Shown here in pieces: positions 1 to 7,777 of a stretch of 12,888 nt of DNA. The notes below the pieces were generated by a model. That model was not told the DNA's origin, did not search any database, and saw nothing but the letters and a program-made list of their open reading frames with translations. Source of the DNA: a bacterium (GTDB lineage Bacteria > Zixibacteria > MSB-5A5 > GN15 > FEB-12); NCBI GenBank assembly GCA_030668045.1, contig DAOUUR010000025.1, forward strand, positions 1-12,888. The letters run 5' to 3'. The translations under genes and the position numbers were made by a program. How positions within the stretch are numbered: position 1 is the first letter of the stretch; each line of letters opens with the position of its first letter.

Positions 1-3000
1 CGAGAACAACATCGTAGAAAGTGGAGTCAGTGGCCATTTGCAGGTAGTAGGATTCCGGTGACTCATCGTAAGGCGCTGGCTCGTCGGTGACCCACGAGAG
101 GTTGACACTCAGACCGCCCGCTGCACTGTTATCGTAAGGGGATATCTGCGTGGGAATGGCGGGTGCTTCAGAATCGAGTCTGAAAGTTGCAGTCGTGGAC
201 CACGGGGCTTCGTTTCCGGCCAGGTCCAGTCGCTGGACCGCCCAGTAGGCGGGTCCCTGATCAAGAGTGTCGGGCATGATGAAGTCTGGAGCGAACTCGA
301 CGTCGTATTGCAAAGTTCCGGTTGCAAAAGTGGAATCATTACTTACGCGCAGGCGATATGATTCGGGAGCTTCGGTTATATCGTTGCTGTTGGGCATGGC
401 ACCCCACGCAAAATAGAATACGAAATTGGGAACGCCAACAAACTCATTTTCCTTGGGTTGGACCGGATGCGCGGGAGTCGGTGCGATATTGTCTACCACC
501 AACCAATGTGGGAAACGCTGAATTGATGATGAGTCAGCGTCAACATAGCGTCGGACAGCCCAGTAGTAACCGTCGTCGCCGAGGGAGTCTGCCGTCGGTA
601 TGGTAAATGAGTTTTGAGTGAGGCCGCGGTAGTCTTGTGTGACATCGGTCATTAACTGGTCGGTTCCGATGTAAAGTGAGAAAGAGTCTGCCTCGACATC
701 TTCCCAATCGAAAGTGAATACCCGGCCCTGTGTGTATAGATTATCGTTGGGAGTGGCCAACTGAGGTGGTTGATATGGATTATATACTGTCAGCGTCAGG
801 GAGGATTGTTCGATGACACCTCCCTCGCTGGTGACATCGATTGTGATCAGGTTGTTGGCAAGATGGTCTTCTTCGGCCAGCACAGTTACGGTAAAGTTGA
901 AAGTTGTATCGGTGCCGGGGGCAAGATTGGTACCAGAAGCAACCGGGTAGAGTGTCCATTCGAGTTCACTGGATAGAACGACGCTTACTCTGTCATAGTC
1001 ATTGCCGGTGTTTTCCACTGTAACGGCTATGGGGACCACCTGAGGCGATACTACGGTATCGCTTTGGGGGATTGTCAGCGCCAGGCTGTAATTAGCGCTG
1101 ACATCCACAGCAACCTGACTGTTTGAATTGATAGCTCCGTCGGTCTTACTGACAGTAGTACACGAAATCCAACTCTTATCCCAGGCCATAGCCTCGGCGG
1201 GAACAGTTGCGGTGACGGAGTAGTACGCTGAGTCATATTGTCCGAGAGTCAGCTCGTCGTCGATGGCGCCGCTAATCCAACCCAGGTCGTCCTCAATATG
1301 AACGGTAACAGAGTCGGTCAAAGTACCAACGTTGGTGACCCAGAACTCGGCCAGGGTCGATTGGCCGGGGTCAATTTCGACATCGTCAGAGTCAAAGACG
1401 GCCAGTGCTCTTTCATTACCGGGTGTGTGGATGGCGTCGGGTGTGAAGACAATAGCGTAGTTTTGGATGCCGCCCGGCATATTGTAGCCCCGTACTCTGG
1501 CCGTGTATAGTCCGGGGTACGGTTCCATTATTGATACCGTTTCGATTACATTGAGGTGGTCTTCACCCGTTGTAGCCGATTGGCTGGGGTTCTCCGGGTC
1601 TAGTATCCAAGGGTGATACTCCTGACCGAAGGGGTCAATAACAACCAGGTCGAGATCATTAACCAGCGCAATGTCGGTGAGAGTGAATGCTCCCCAATCA
1701 TCCCAGACCAGGGTTACTCGTAATTCTTCGGTGTTGCTGGGAACGGTCAGATCGTATGTGTGCTCGTCGCCGGCGGTAGCAAGCCAGTTCTCAACAAAAG
1801 AGGAATCACCGGTAAGCAGTTTTCTCACGGAATTGAGAGCATCAACACGACCGTGCCCGAATTCATAATCCGGACCGACACGTCCGAGGTCCTTGGCGCC
1901 GTTGATAATCAATCCCCTGAACGCGGCGGATCTCATTTGTGCATAGGTGATGGGGAAACTTGCTTCAGCCTGCTGATGAAGCAGAGACACAATACCGGCT
2001 ACGGCAGGTGAAGCCATCGAAGTGCCGCACGCAACCGCATAGCCGCCGCCATTAGCACAACTTGTCATACATCCGGGAGCAGTGACATCCGGCTTGATCC
2101 GGCCATCCTTGCATGGACCCCAGGAGGAGAAATACAGCATGGCATCAGTCACCGGGTCTAATGCGCCGACTGTGAGGACGTTCTTGGCTGAGGCCAGCTG
2201 AATGATTGTACGATAAACAAACCCCTGGCCGCCACAATCGTCGGGATCACTTCCCCGTTCGTTCCCAGCCGACCAGCATATTACCCATGGTAGCGTGCTG
2301 GTGCCGCGAACGATATTGTCAAGTGATGTACATTCGGAGGTATAGGCGCCCATTATTTCGTCGCACACTTCGGGGGATGCATTATAACCGTGCCCCCACG
2401 AGTTGTTGGATGTTTTGGCGCCGTACATTGCCTGAGCCAGCGTGTACTCGGAACTCATCTCACTGGTAGAGCTCCAGGCATTGTAGGAGACGACCTTTCC
2501 CTGTGGGGCCATTCCTCTATATTGACCATCAGATTCGTAACCGCTGCCGATGACGATTCCGGTGACATGGGTGGGGTGGAAAGCAACAGTACCGCCGTCC
2601 GGTGTAATTATCCTGCCCATCAGATCGGGATGTAGATTGTCAACGAGGCCCACATCCCAGACGCCCACAGCGGTACCGGCACCGGTGAGGTTGTACGGGG
2701 CAGCATGCAGCGTCTCGGTACCGGTGGTGGCACGAGCCTTGTCCATCAAAGCTTTTGGTGGTTGATTGGCCTGCTTGATCCAGATGACGCCATCAAGTTC
2801 AGCCAGTCGGTAATATGCTGCTTCGGGAATAATCAAATCAATGGTATTTGCGGTTGGTTCAAAACCTATGATCTCAGCGCCCAGATCTTTCTCAAATTGT
2901 CTTGACAGAGCCTGGGCATCTTCATCGCGGTGTAATGAGACAGCGAACTGCGCCCGACCATCACCACGCCTGGCCCAATCGCCAATTCCATTGCGGGCCA

Positions 3001-3367
3001 GCAGTGGCTCTATCTTCAGAGCAGGTTCGATGGCGTCAATCCAACGGATGTCGTAAGAATCAGCCAGCGTTTGATCGATAGGATGGTTTATTTTTGCGGA
3101 GTAGGCGAAATTTGGGATATAGTCAAGAATCTCAATTCCTTCAGCAGACAGCTGTGAGCGGGTGGCCTGATCAAGGGCGCCATCAAACTGAATGATAACA
3201 TGGCTGCCGGCCAGCGATTTTGAAAGAGAGCCAGCATTACTTATCTCTTGCGGCACAAAATCTTTGGTCTTCAGGCGGAGCATATAGTCGGTTTCGGCCT
3301 CACCGATGACCGGAAGGAAAAACAGAACCAGACAAAGCAAAATACAACGTCGCAGCAATTGTTTCAT
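1..3367 (-). CDS. Secreted subtilisin-like (S8) serine protease with C-terminal Fn3-like repeats, partial (C-terminus missing)
   Basis: Reading the minus strand from ATG at 3367 gives 1122 codons without a stop to the window edge. The start follows a GAGG Shine-Dalgarno six bases upstream and opens a signal peptide (basic MKQLLRR, then a hydrophobic stretch to about residue 22). Residues 24-220 look like a propeptide; part of it (HVIIQFDG to DYIPNFAYSAKI) is I9-inhibitor-like. The catalytic domain shows Asp238 (VWDVG), His264 (HPTHVTG), oxyanion Asn369 (WSAGN) and Ser450 (GTSMASP). The Asp and His motifs deviate slightly from DTG and HGTH. A jelly-roll/P-like domain follows (LVNDLDLVV to about residue 640), typical of KP-43-like subtilases, then beta-rich spacer domains. 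From about residue 863 come three Fn3-like modules of about 100 residues, starting near 864, 963 and 1067; two carry a PESY motif and the third is cut. It probably degrades extracellular or surface protein. The missing end may carry a sorting domain, which cannot be seen here. Confidence 0.93.
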   Translation of the reverse strand, partial: MKQLLRRCILLCLVLFFLPVIGEAETDYMLRLKTKDFVPQEISNAGSLSKSLAGSHVIIQFDGALDQATRSQLSAEGIEILDYIPNFAYSAKINHPIDQTLADSYDIRWIDAIEPALKIEPLLARNGIGDWARRGDGRAQFAVSLHRDEDAQALSRQFEKDLGAEIIGFEPTANTIDLIIPEAAYYRLAELDGVIWIKQANQPPKALMDKARATTGTETLHAAPYNLTGAGTAVGVWDVGLVDNLHPDLMGRIITPDGGTVAFHPTHVTGIVIGSGYESDGQYRGMAPQGKVVSYNAWSSTSEMSSEYTLAQAMYGAKTSNNSWGHGYNASPEVCDEIMGAYTSECTSLDNIVRGTSTLPWVICWSAGNERGSDPDDCGGQGFVYRTIIQLASAKNVLTVGALDPVTDAMLYFSSWGPCKDGRIKPDVTAPGCMTSCANGGGYAVACGTSMASPAVAGIVSLLHQQAEASFPITYAQMRSAAFRGLIINGAKDLGRVGPDYEFGHGRVDALNSVRKLLTGDSSFVENWLATAGDEHTYDLTVPSNTEELRVTLVWDDWGAFTLTDIALVNDLDLVVIDPFGQEYHPWILDPENPSQSATTGEDHLNVIETVSIMEPYPGLYTARVRGYNMPGGIQNYAIVFTPDAIHTPGNERALAVFDSDDVEIDPGQSTLAEFWVTNVGTLTDSVTVHIEDDLGWISGAIDDELTLGQYDSAYYSVTATVPAEAMAWDKSWISCTTVSKTDGAINSNSQVAVDVSANYSLALTIPQSDTVVSPQVVPIAVTVENTGNDYDRVSVVLSSELEWTLYPVASGTNLAPGTDTTFNFTVTVLAEEDHLANNLITIDVTSEGGVIEQSSLTLTVYNPYQPPQLATPNDNLYTQGRVFTFDWEDVEADSFSLYIGTDQLMTDVTQDYRGLTQNSFTIPTADSLGDDGYYWAVRRYVDADSSSIQRFPHWLVVDNIAPTPAHPVQPKENEFVGVPNFVFYFAWGAMPNSNDITEAPESYRLRVSNDSTFATGTLQYDVEFAPDFIMPDTLDQGPAYWAVQRLDLAGNEAPWSTTATFRLDSEAPAIPTQISPYDNSAAGGLSVNLSWVTDEPAPYDESPESYYLQMATDSTFYDVVL

Positions 3368-3445
3368 GGCTATCCTCATTAAAGATGCTACCTAAGGTGA
3401 ACTATGGTGATGCAGGGCGAACTACGGACCCCTGTATTTATTGTT

Positions 3446-3473
3446 AATATAGCGTTAAGTTGGTTGTTGTCAA
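3446..3473 (-). promoter_or_regulatory. Sigma70-like promoter for the S8 protease
   Basis: On the minus strand a perfect TTGACA (3473-3468) is followed after 16 bases by TATATT (3451-3446), a five-of-six match to the -10 consensus. Transcription would start near 3439 and give a leader of about 72 bases before the ATG at 3367. This is the best promoter match seen in the window. FCB-group bacteria do not all use this consensus, so it remains a prediction. Confidence 0.6.
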
Positions 3474-3492
3474 TAAGTTTTGCTTGGCCTTT

Positions 3493-3553
3493 GCCTGTCG
3501 GTCGATCTCGCCAGACCGGCGCTAAAATTGCGTCACCGGCAGGCTAGCAGCCT
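3493..3553. repeat. Inverted repeats in the divergent intergenic region
   Basis: A 10-base arm at 3493-3502 (GCCTGTCGGT) pairs with 3535-3544 (ACCGGCAGGC), with one G-U wobble. A second small hairpin, AGGCT/AGCCT with a three-base loop, occupies 3541-3553 and shares bases with the first, so the two could be alternatives. ACCGGC also occurs as a direct repeat at 3515 and 3535. The element lies between the divergent protease and lipoprotein promoters. No T-run follows on either strand, so a terminator is unlikely; an operator or remnant of a small repeat is possible. Confidence 0.4.
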
Positions 3554-3573
3554 CGGGTTGGTGAAAAAATGTT

Positions 3574-3602
3574 TTGACAAAATTGACATTATAATCGTTA
3601 TT
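3574..3602 (+). promoter_or_regulatory. Possible promoter region for the cysteine-rich lipoprotein, with a duplicated TTGACA
   Basis: TTGACA occurs twice, at 3574-3579 and 3583-3588, nine bases apart, and a perfect TATAAT lies at 3590-3595. Neither TTGACA is at normal spacing from the TATAAT. The first is 17 bases from a weak GTTATT (3597-3602). Either the TATAAT works with a poor -35 box, or the first TTGACA works with the weak -10, or the repeated TTGACA is a binding site. The leader to the ATG at 3634 would be about 25-32 bases. Confidence 0.35.
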
Positions 3603-3633
3603 GTTAGTAGTGAATCAAATGGAGGTGGTCGAA

Positions 3634-5040
3634 ATGAATTCCTATATCAGAAAAGTGAGAATGATGTGGTTCGGGGTGGCTCTGGTGGCAGTAGCCGGTT
3701 TGTTGTTTGTTATGGCTGGATGCAGCGATTCCAACAATACTGTAACTGAACCTGAACTGACTCCCCTCATGGGGTCAACTGTAAGTGCTGGTGACTGCAA
3801 GGTCTTCGAGGATTTCCATGCCGGCGATGGGAAAGGGTCGGATCAGGACTGCATTGAATTTGAATATGACGGTGAGGGGATTTTGTCGATCAAACATATC
3901 AATGCCGCTTTCAATTGCTGTCCGGACTCGTTTGGGGTCGAAGTGAGCCTTGAGGGAAACGTGATCACGATTGTTGAACAGGAATATCTAACCAACCCGT
4001 GTTTCTGTCTTTGCCTCTATGATATGGAATACTCAGTCGGAAATGTCAATCCCGGTACTTATACTATAAAGGTTGTGGAACCGTACATGCATTTTGTAGG
4101 GGACGACCCGCTGCTTCAGTTTTCAGTTGACCTGTCCACGACTCCATCGGGCACTTTCTGTGTCAAACGGAGTGGCTATCCATGGGGCATAAATCATACT
4201 CCTGAGGGCGAGGTAACCGATTATTTTGGATGCAAACCTGCTCCTTCCGGTGGCGATCTCGGAGGGCCTTTCCAGCCGCCGAACTGCTTTCAATATGAGT
4301 ATGACGGAGAAGGAAAACTTGTAATAGACCACATAAATGCCATACTGAATTGTTGTCTCGACTCTGTCAGTATCAATGTCAGTATGATTTTGGATACGCT
4401 CTTCATTGAGGAGATTGAGCACGCGTTCGCTCCCTGTCGGTGTGTTTGCGAATTTGATGTTAGCTACGAGATCAACGACCTGGCGCCGGGGCATTATGTA
4501 ATCCAGATAATCGGACCGTACGAACTATGGGAAGATGAGCCGTTGGTGCTCGATGTTGACTTTACTGTTCCTGCTTCAGGTATGCATTGTGTTGATCGGG
4601 GGGAGCAGCCTGAAGAGCCGGTTGGTAAGATCATGAAATATACGGGTTGTAAGGTGTTTGATATGCTGGACAGTATAGCCGAAACACCACCGGATCAGGA
4701 CTGCCTCCAGTATCAGTGGGATGGTGGCGGTACTCTTGATTTGAAACATATTAACGCTACCTTGAATTGTTGTCCGGTCGTTGCGGCCGAGATTACGTTC
4801 GAGGGTTTTCATATTACAATTACCGAGCTTGATTCGCTGTTTATGGGCGGCTGTGATTGCCTCTGCCTGTTTGATATCGACTATCGTCTTTACAGCCTCC
4901 CGCCGGGCGAATACACGATAACAGTTGTAGAACCATATAAACCGCAGGGAGAGGAAGTTCTGGAGGTAACGGTCGATTTGACAGCACCCACCTCCGGCAT
5001 ACATTGTGTAGATCGCTACACCTACCCCTGGAACGACTGA
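3634..5040 (+). CDS. Lipoprotein with three tandem eight-cysteine domains, function unknown
   Basis: The start is ATG 3634, chosen because GGAGGTGG (3621-3628) lies five bases upstream and a signal peptide begins there; an in-frame TTG at 3601 has no such support. The product is 468 residues. A basic N-terminus (MNSYIRKVR) and hydrophobic core end in a lipobox-like VMAGC with Cys30, which is followed by Ser-Asp. Met at -3 is not ideal, but membrane lipidation is likely. Three homologous units span Cys55-Cys176, Cys200-Cys319 and Cys339-Cys458. Each has cysteines in the order C, C, CC, CxCxC, C, plus YDGxG or WDGGG, HINA just before NCC, CxCxCxxDxxY, PGxYxIxxxxPY and SGxxCV. The protein has 25 cysteines: 24 in the repeats plus the lipid-anchor Cys. 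I do not recognise a named family. A disulfide-rich or metal-binding beta domain is inference. It is the only plus-strand gene here and is divergent from the S8 protease. Confidence 0.9.
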   Translation: MNSYIRKVRMMWFGVALVAVAGLLFVMAGCSDSNNTVTEPELTPLMGSTVSAGDCKVFEDFHAGDGKGSDQDCIEFEYDGEGILSIKHINAAFNCCPDSFGVEVSLEGNVITIVEQEYLTNPCFCLCLYDMEYSVGNVNPGTYTIKVVEPYMHFVGDDPLLQFSVDLSTTPSGTFCVKRSGYPWGINHTPEGEVTDYFGCKPAPSGGDLGGPFQPPNCFQYEYDGEGKLVIDHINAILNCCLDSVSINVSMILDTLFIEEIEHAFAPCRCVCEFDVSYEINDLAPGHYVIQIIGPYELWEDEPLVLDVDFTVPASGMHCVDRGEQPEEPVGKIMKYTGCKVFDMLDSIAETPPDQDCLQYQWDGGGTLDLKHINATLNCCPVVAAEITFEGFHITITELDSLFMGGCDCLCLFDIDYRLYSLPPGEYTITVVEPYKPQGEEVLEVTVDLTAPTSGIHCVDRYTYPWND

Positions 5041-5072
5041 CAGGTCAGTCTTTCGTTCAAGTCAATTGCTCT

Positions 5073-5095
5073 CTATCCGTATAGCGAGCGGATAG
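5073..5095. terminator. Weak hairpin between convergent genes
   Basis: CTATCCG (5073-5079) pairs with CGGATAG (5089-5095) around a nine-base loop, in the 83-base gap between the converging lipoprotein and kinase stop codons. No T-run follows on either strand, so it is not a textbook intrinsic terminator. It could still protect 3' ends of both transcripts. Nothing else is visible in this gap. Confidence 0.3.
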
Positions 5096-5123
5096 CATCG
5101 TGTAACTCCGTGTCCGGGGATAT

Positions 5124-6824
5124 CTACCTGGGGATGCCGATGAGTTGGAGGACGACCACCACAGCTACCACAACCACGACACCGAAGACAACATACTGCC
5201 AGATGGGTGTAGAGCGAGGGGACAGTTTGGGCGGTTTCTTGGCCACGACTCTTTTTGACACGGCTCTTTTCCGGCGTTGTTCGAAATCATCCCAATCGAG
5301 AAGGAACTCGTCGCAGCTTCTGTAACGACGGGCTACCCTGATACCGAGCATCTTTGACAGCATCTTAAAAACTTCATCGGGTAATCTTCTGGTCGCTTCG
5401 ATCCGCTGAAGGTTGGAGCCGGAATCATAGGCCGGGTTGCGGCCGGTCAGCAACTGGTGAAGGATGACGCCCATGGCATAGATGTCGGCCTGCTTGGATC
5501 TCTTGCGTTCGGGTGAAGCATACCAGTTTCGCTTATTGGCGGCATCATAGTGAGCAGGCATACCAAAATCAGACAGCCTGACTTCCTCGCGGTTATCAAA
5601 GAGCACGTTTGAGGGTCGCAGATTGCCGTGGACAATGTTGTTCTTGTGGGCAAAATCAAGACCTGATGCAACGGCCAGAATGATTTTCATGGCCCTGTTC
5701 AAATCGTATTTACGGGCCATCCGATCAGCCAGCGACCCGCCCTGGGCATACTCTGAGATGATGGCGGTGTTTTTCCTGTCACCGCCGCAACCGAGAACGT
5801 TGATGATATTACGATGCTTCAGCGAAGTGAGCATCTTGGCTTCTTTGCGGCCGGTATCGCCTCGTTGGTGTTTCTTGATTACAAACAGTTTTTTGGTATC
5901 GCGGTTCTCTACCAGCACAGTGCTTGAGAACTGCGTTTCTTTGATCGTATCGAGATGGCGACACTTGCCGAGGAAAGAATCGGTTCCCGAAATGGTGAAT
6001 TCGTCTTTGGCCGGTGCGCCGCTCTCCATGTCGATTGCGTCGAGGATAGCATCCTTAAGCTCGACTGCTGTCTGATAGCGTTCCTTAGGTTCCTGAGCCA
6101 GAGCGTTGAGAATGATTTTATCAAAATCCTTGCTGAGACTGGAATTGATCTCAGAAGGCATCTTGAAATGTCCCTGCGGTTTCTTTCCGACCAGGATTTC
6201 ATAGATGATAATGCCCATCGCGTAAATATCGGTGGTCTGATCGACGTTAGTGGAACTCAACTTCTGCTCGGGCGACATGTATGCCATCGTACCCATGACC
6301 ACATCGGACGCCGTCATCTCGTGGTCAGGCGTGCCAACAATCTGGGCAATGCCAAAATCGGCAACCAGTGCATTTCCCTGACGATCAACAAGGATGTTGG
6401 CCGGTTTGATGTCGCGATGAATCACACCGTTCTTGTGAGCATAGTCCAGCGCCTTCAATGACTGAACCACCATTTCCAACTTTGTCTGCAGGGGAATCTT
6501 AGCCGAATCAATGACCTCGCGTAGAGATGAACCATCAATGTAGTCCATCACGAAGTAGTACCTGTCGCCGGCCTCGCCACGGTCGATGATATGGACGATG
6601 TTGGGATGGTTGAGTTTGGCGACAACCAGTGATTCCCGCTCGAAGCGTCGGACGATCTCCGGATCGTTGGTCAGTTTCGAGGAGAGCATTTTGATGGCGA
6701 CGTCACGGTTGAGCGACTCTTGGCGAGCCTTGAAAATAACCGCAATGCCACCCTGACCGATTCGCCCCGTGATGACGTAATCGCCGATTCTGACTTCTTT
6801 TTGGTCTTGAACAGCTTGACTCAT
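5124..6824 (-). CDS. Tail-anchored Ser/Thr protein kinase fused to a pseudokinase
   Basis: A 566-residue product from ATG 6824; TTG 6833 is an in-frame alternative, and neither has a Shine-Dalgarno. The first domain (about 14-265) is a complete Hanks-type kinase: glycine loop GQGG (23-26), VAIK Lys45, alpha-C Glu64, HRDIKPAN with Asp138, DFG 156-158, GT-Y-SPE around 178-186, and DIYAMG at 199-204. The second domain (about 284-520) keeps the fold: VIK Lys317, DFG 419-421, SPE, and another DIYAMG. It has HGNLRPSN at 399-406 instead of HRDLKPSN, so the catalytic Asp is Asn401, and its glycine loop is lost. It is therefore predicted to be a pseudokinase. A basic linker leads to one C-terminal membrane helix (about 541-562) and only four further residues. 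Both domains should face the cytoplasm; there is no PASTA or other extracytoplasmic sensor. The partner substrate is unknown. It lies downstream of a terminator and converges with the lipoprotein gene. Confidence 0.93.
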   Translation of the reverse strand: MSQAVQDQKEVRIGDYVITGRIGQGGIAVIFKARQESLNRDVAIKMLSSKLTNDPEIVRRFERESLVVAKLNHPNIVHIIDRGEAGDRYYFVMDYIDGSSLREVIDSAKIPLQTKLEMVVQSLKALDYAHKNGVIHRDIKPANILVDRQGNALVADFGIAQIVGTPDHEMTASDVVMGTMAYMSPEQKLSSTNVDQTTDIYAMGIIIYEILVGKKPQGHFKMPSEINSSLSKDFDKIILNALAQEPKERYQTAVELKDAILDAIDMESGAPAKDEFTISGTDSFLGKCRHLDTIKETQFSSTVLVENRDTKKLFVIKKHQRGDTGRKEAKMLTSLKHRNIINVLGCGGDRKNTAIISEYAQGGSLADRMARKYDLNRAMKIILAVASGLDFAHKNNIVHGNLRPSNVLFDNREEVRLSDFGMPAHYDAANKRNWYASPERKRSKQADIYAMGVILHQLLTGRNPAYDSGSNLQRIEATRRLPDEVFKMLSKMLGIRVARRYRSCDEFLLDWDDFEQRRKRAVSKRVVAKKPPKLSPRSTPIWQYVVFGVVVVVAVVVVLQLIGIPR

Positions 6825-6891
6825 AGTTGCCAATACAAAAAAAACAGGGACAGAGCCGTTAGTGGCTCTATCCCTGTATTGATCGGCAACT
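6825..6891. repeat. 67-bp imperfect inverted repeat abutting the kinase start codon
   Basis: Three paired blocks nest around a six-base loop (6858-6863): 6845-6857 with 6864-6876 (13 pairs), 6832-6835 with 6877-6880 (four pairs), and 6825-6831 with 6885-6891 (AGTTGCC/GGCAACT, seven pairs). Bulges are the A-tract plus C (6836-6844) on one side and GATC (6881-6884) on the other. The inner block with its T-tract is a terminator on the minus strand. The outer arms add symmetry a terminator does not need and stop exactly one base before the kinase ATG. It may be a regulatory fold or a small palindromic element. Confidence 0.75.
6837..6876 (-). terminator. Strong intrinsic terminator after the sorting-domain protein gene
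   Basis: In minus-strand RNA a 13-pair stem (one G-U wobble, at 6851/6870) with a six-base loop is followed directly by eight U (6844-6837). It lies 28 bases past the stop codon of the upstream gene (6905). Only 12 bases separate the end of the U-tract from the kinase ATG, leaving no room for an ordinary promoter and ribosome binding site between them. Confidence 0.88.
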
Positions 6892-6904
6892 TTTCAGAAA
6901 ATGT

Positions 6905-7777
6905 TTATTTGACGAGGATCATCTTTCTGGTCAGGGATTCCTGGCCATAGGAGAGGCGGTAGAAATAGATACCGCTGGGCTGGTCAGTAGCGTCAAATTC
7001 GACTCGATGAACACCGGCGGGCATCTGTCGGTCGGTCAGGACCGTCACAGTCTGGCCCAGAACATTGAAAATGGCCAGATTGACCTGAGAGGACTGAGGG
7101 AGAGAAAATTCAATGACGGTTGACGGGTTGAACGGATTGGGGTAGTTCTGGCTGAGTTGGAAATCGCCCGGCAGGCCTGGCTCGGGGTTGTCATCGGCCG
7201 CAAGCGAGCCGCTGACAAGGATATCACCGGGGACCCAGTCGGGTAGATAGAAATAGGAGCCGGAGGCATCGGTGAACTCAATTCTGGTCCAGAAATGGAT
7301 CTCCGGTTCACCCGAAGAAATAATCTGGTCAATGTTGATCGAATCAATCGGTAGATGTCCTTCGGGAGTGGCCGGATCAATTGAAAAGTAGATTTTGGCC
7401 AGAATACCACTGGCTGTGGAAAAAGTCGGTATTTCAGTGCTTCCGGACTGGATGGTGGGAATATACGAGACCCGAACTGTCAGTTCGGCCATATCAATAT
7501 GGGCCACGCCGCTGATATCGGCAGGTTTCAGAGTGCCAACAAATGATACTGAGTCAACAGTCAGGTACGGATTGGAATATTTCAACGGGATCGTAATGCC
7601 GGAGATGGCCCGGTCATTGTTGGTCAGGCGCAGGTTCATTACAACTTGTGAACCAGGGCTTGCCTCAACCGAATCACAGGTTACCACGCCAGAATAGGAG
7701 ACCGGGACAGCCATTGCGGCAGAGGCCGCCAGAACGCTGACTACTATCACTAAGATCAACTTTACAAGTCTTAACAT
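6905..7777 (-). CDS. Secreted cohesin-like protein with a type IX-style C-terminal sorting domain
   Basis: A 290-residue product. ATG 7777 is chosen because it follows an AAGGGTG Shine-Dalgarno (7790-7784) and opens a clear signal peptide (MLRLVK, a hydrophobic run, then a cleavage site after AMA near residue 23). The open frame continues upstream to 7999, but that extension has no export signal. Residues about 28-180 form a beta-rich domain with a cohesin-like pattern (ASPGSQVVMNLRLTN, then GITIPLKYSNPYLTVDSV). Residues 206-290 are a typical FCB-group C-terminal domain: QNYPNPFNPST, IFNVLGQ, PAGVHRV, PSGIYFYRL and a terminal RKMILVK. Known relatives use such domains for type IX secretion or surface attachment. 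The function of the cohesin-like part is unknown; without a catalytic motif, adhesion or scaffold binding is possible. Confidence 0.9.
   Translation of the reverse strand: MLRLVKLILVIVVSVLAASAAMAVPVSYSGVVTCDSVEASPGSQVVMNLRLTNNDRAISGITIPLKYSNPYLTVDSVSFVGTLKPADISGVAHIDMAELTVRVSYIPTIQSGSTEIPTFSTASGILAKIYFSIDPATPEGHLPIDSINIDQIISSGEPEIHFWTRIEFTDASGSYFYLPDWVPGDILVSGSLAADDNPEPGLPGDFQLSQNYPNPFNPSTVIEFSLPQSSQVNLAIFNVLGQTVTVLTDRQMPAGVHRVEFDATDQPSGIYFYRLSYGQESLTRKMILVK

Noticed and set aside
3574..3595. TTGACA and TATAAT before the lipoprotein as one classical promoter
   Set aside because: The spacing is 10 bases for the first TTGACA and one base for the second, too short for a normal sigma70 promoter; kept only as a low-confidence region.
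3601..3633. TTG at 3601 as an earlier start of the cysteine-rich lipoprotein
   Set aside because: ATG 3634 has a strong GGAGGTGG five bases upstream and begins the signal peptide; the extension would put acidic, non-signal residues in front.
4576..5004. A 142-residue minus-strand open frame inside the lipoprotein gene
   Set aside because: It is antisense to the conserved third cysteine repeat and has no domain or ribosome site that I can see.
5955..6461. A 168-residue plus-strand open frame inside the kinase gene
   Set aside because: It lies wholly opposite a well-supported kinase and encodes no recognisable domain; it is an antisense shadow.
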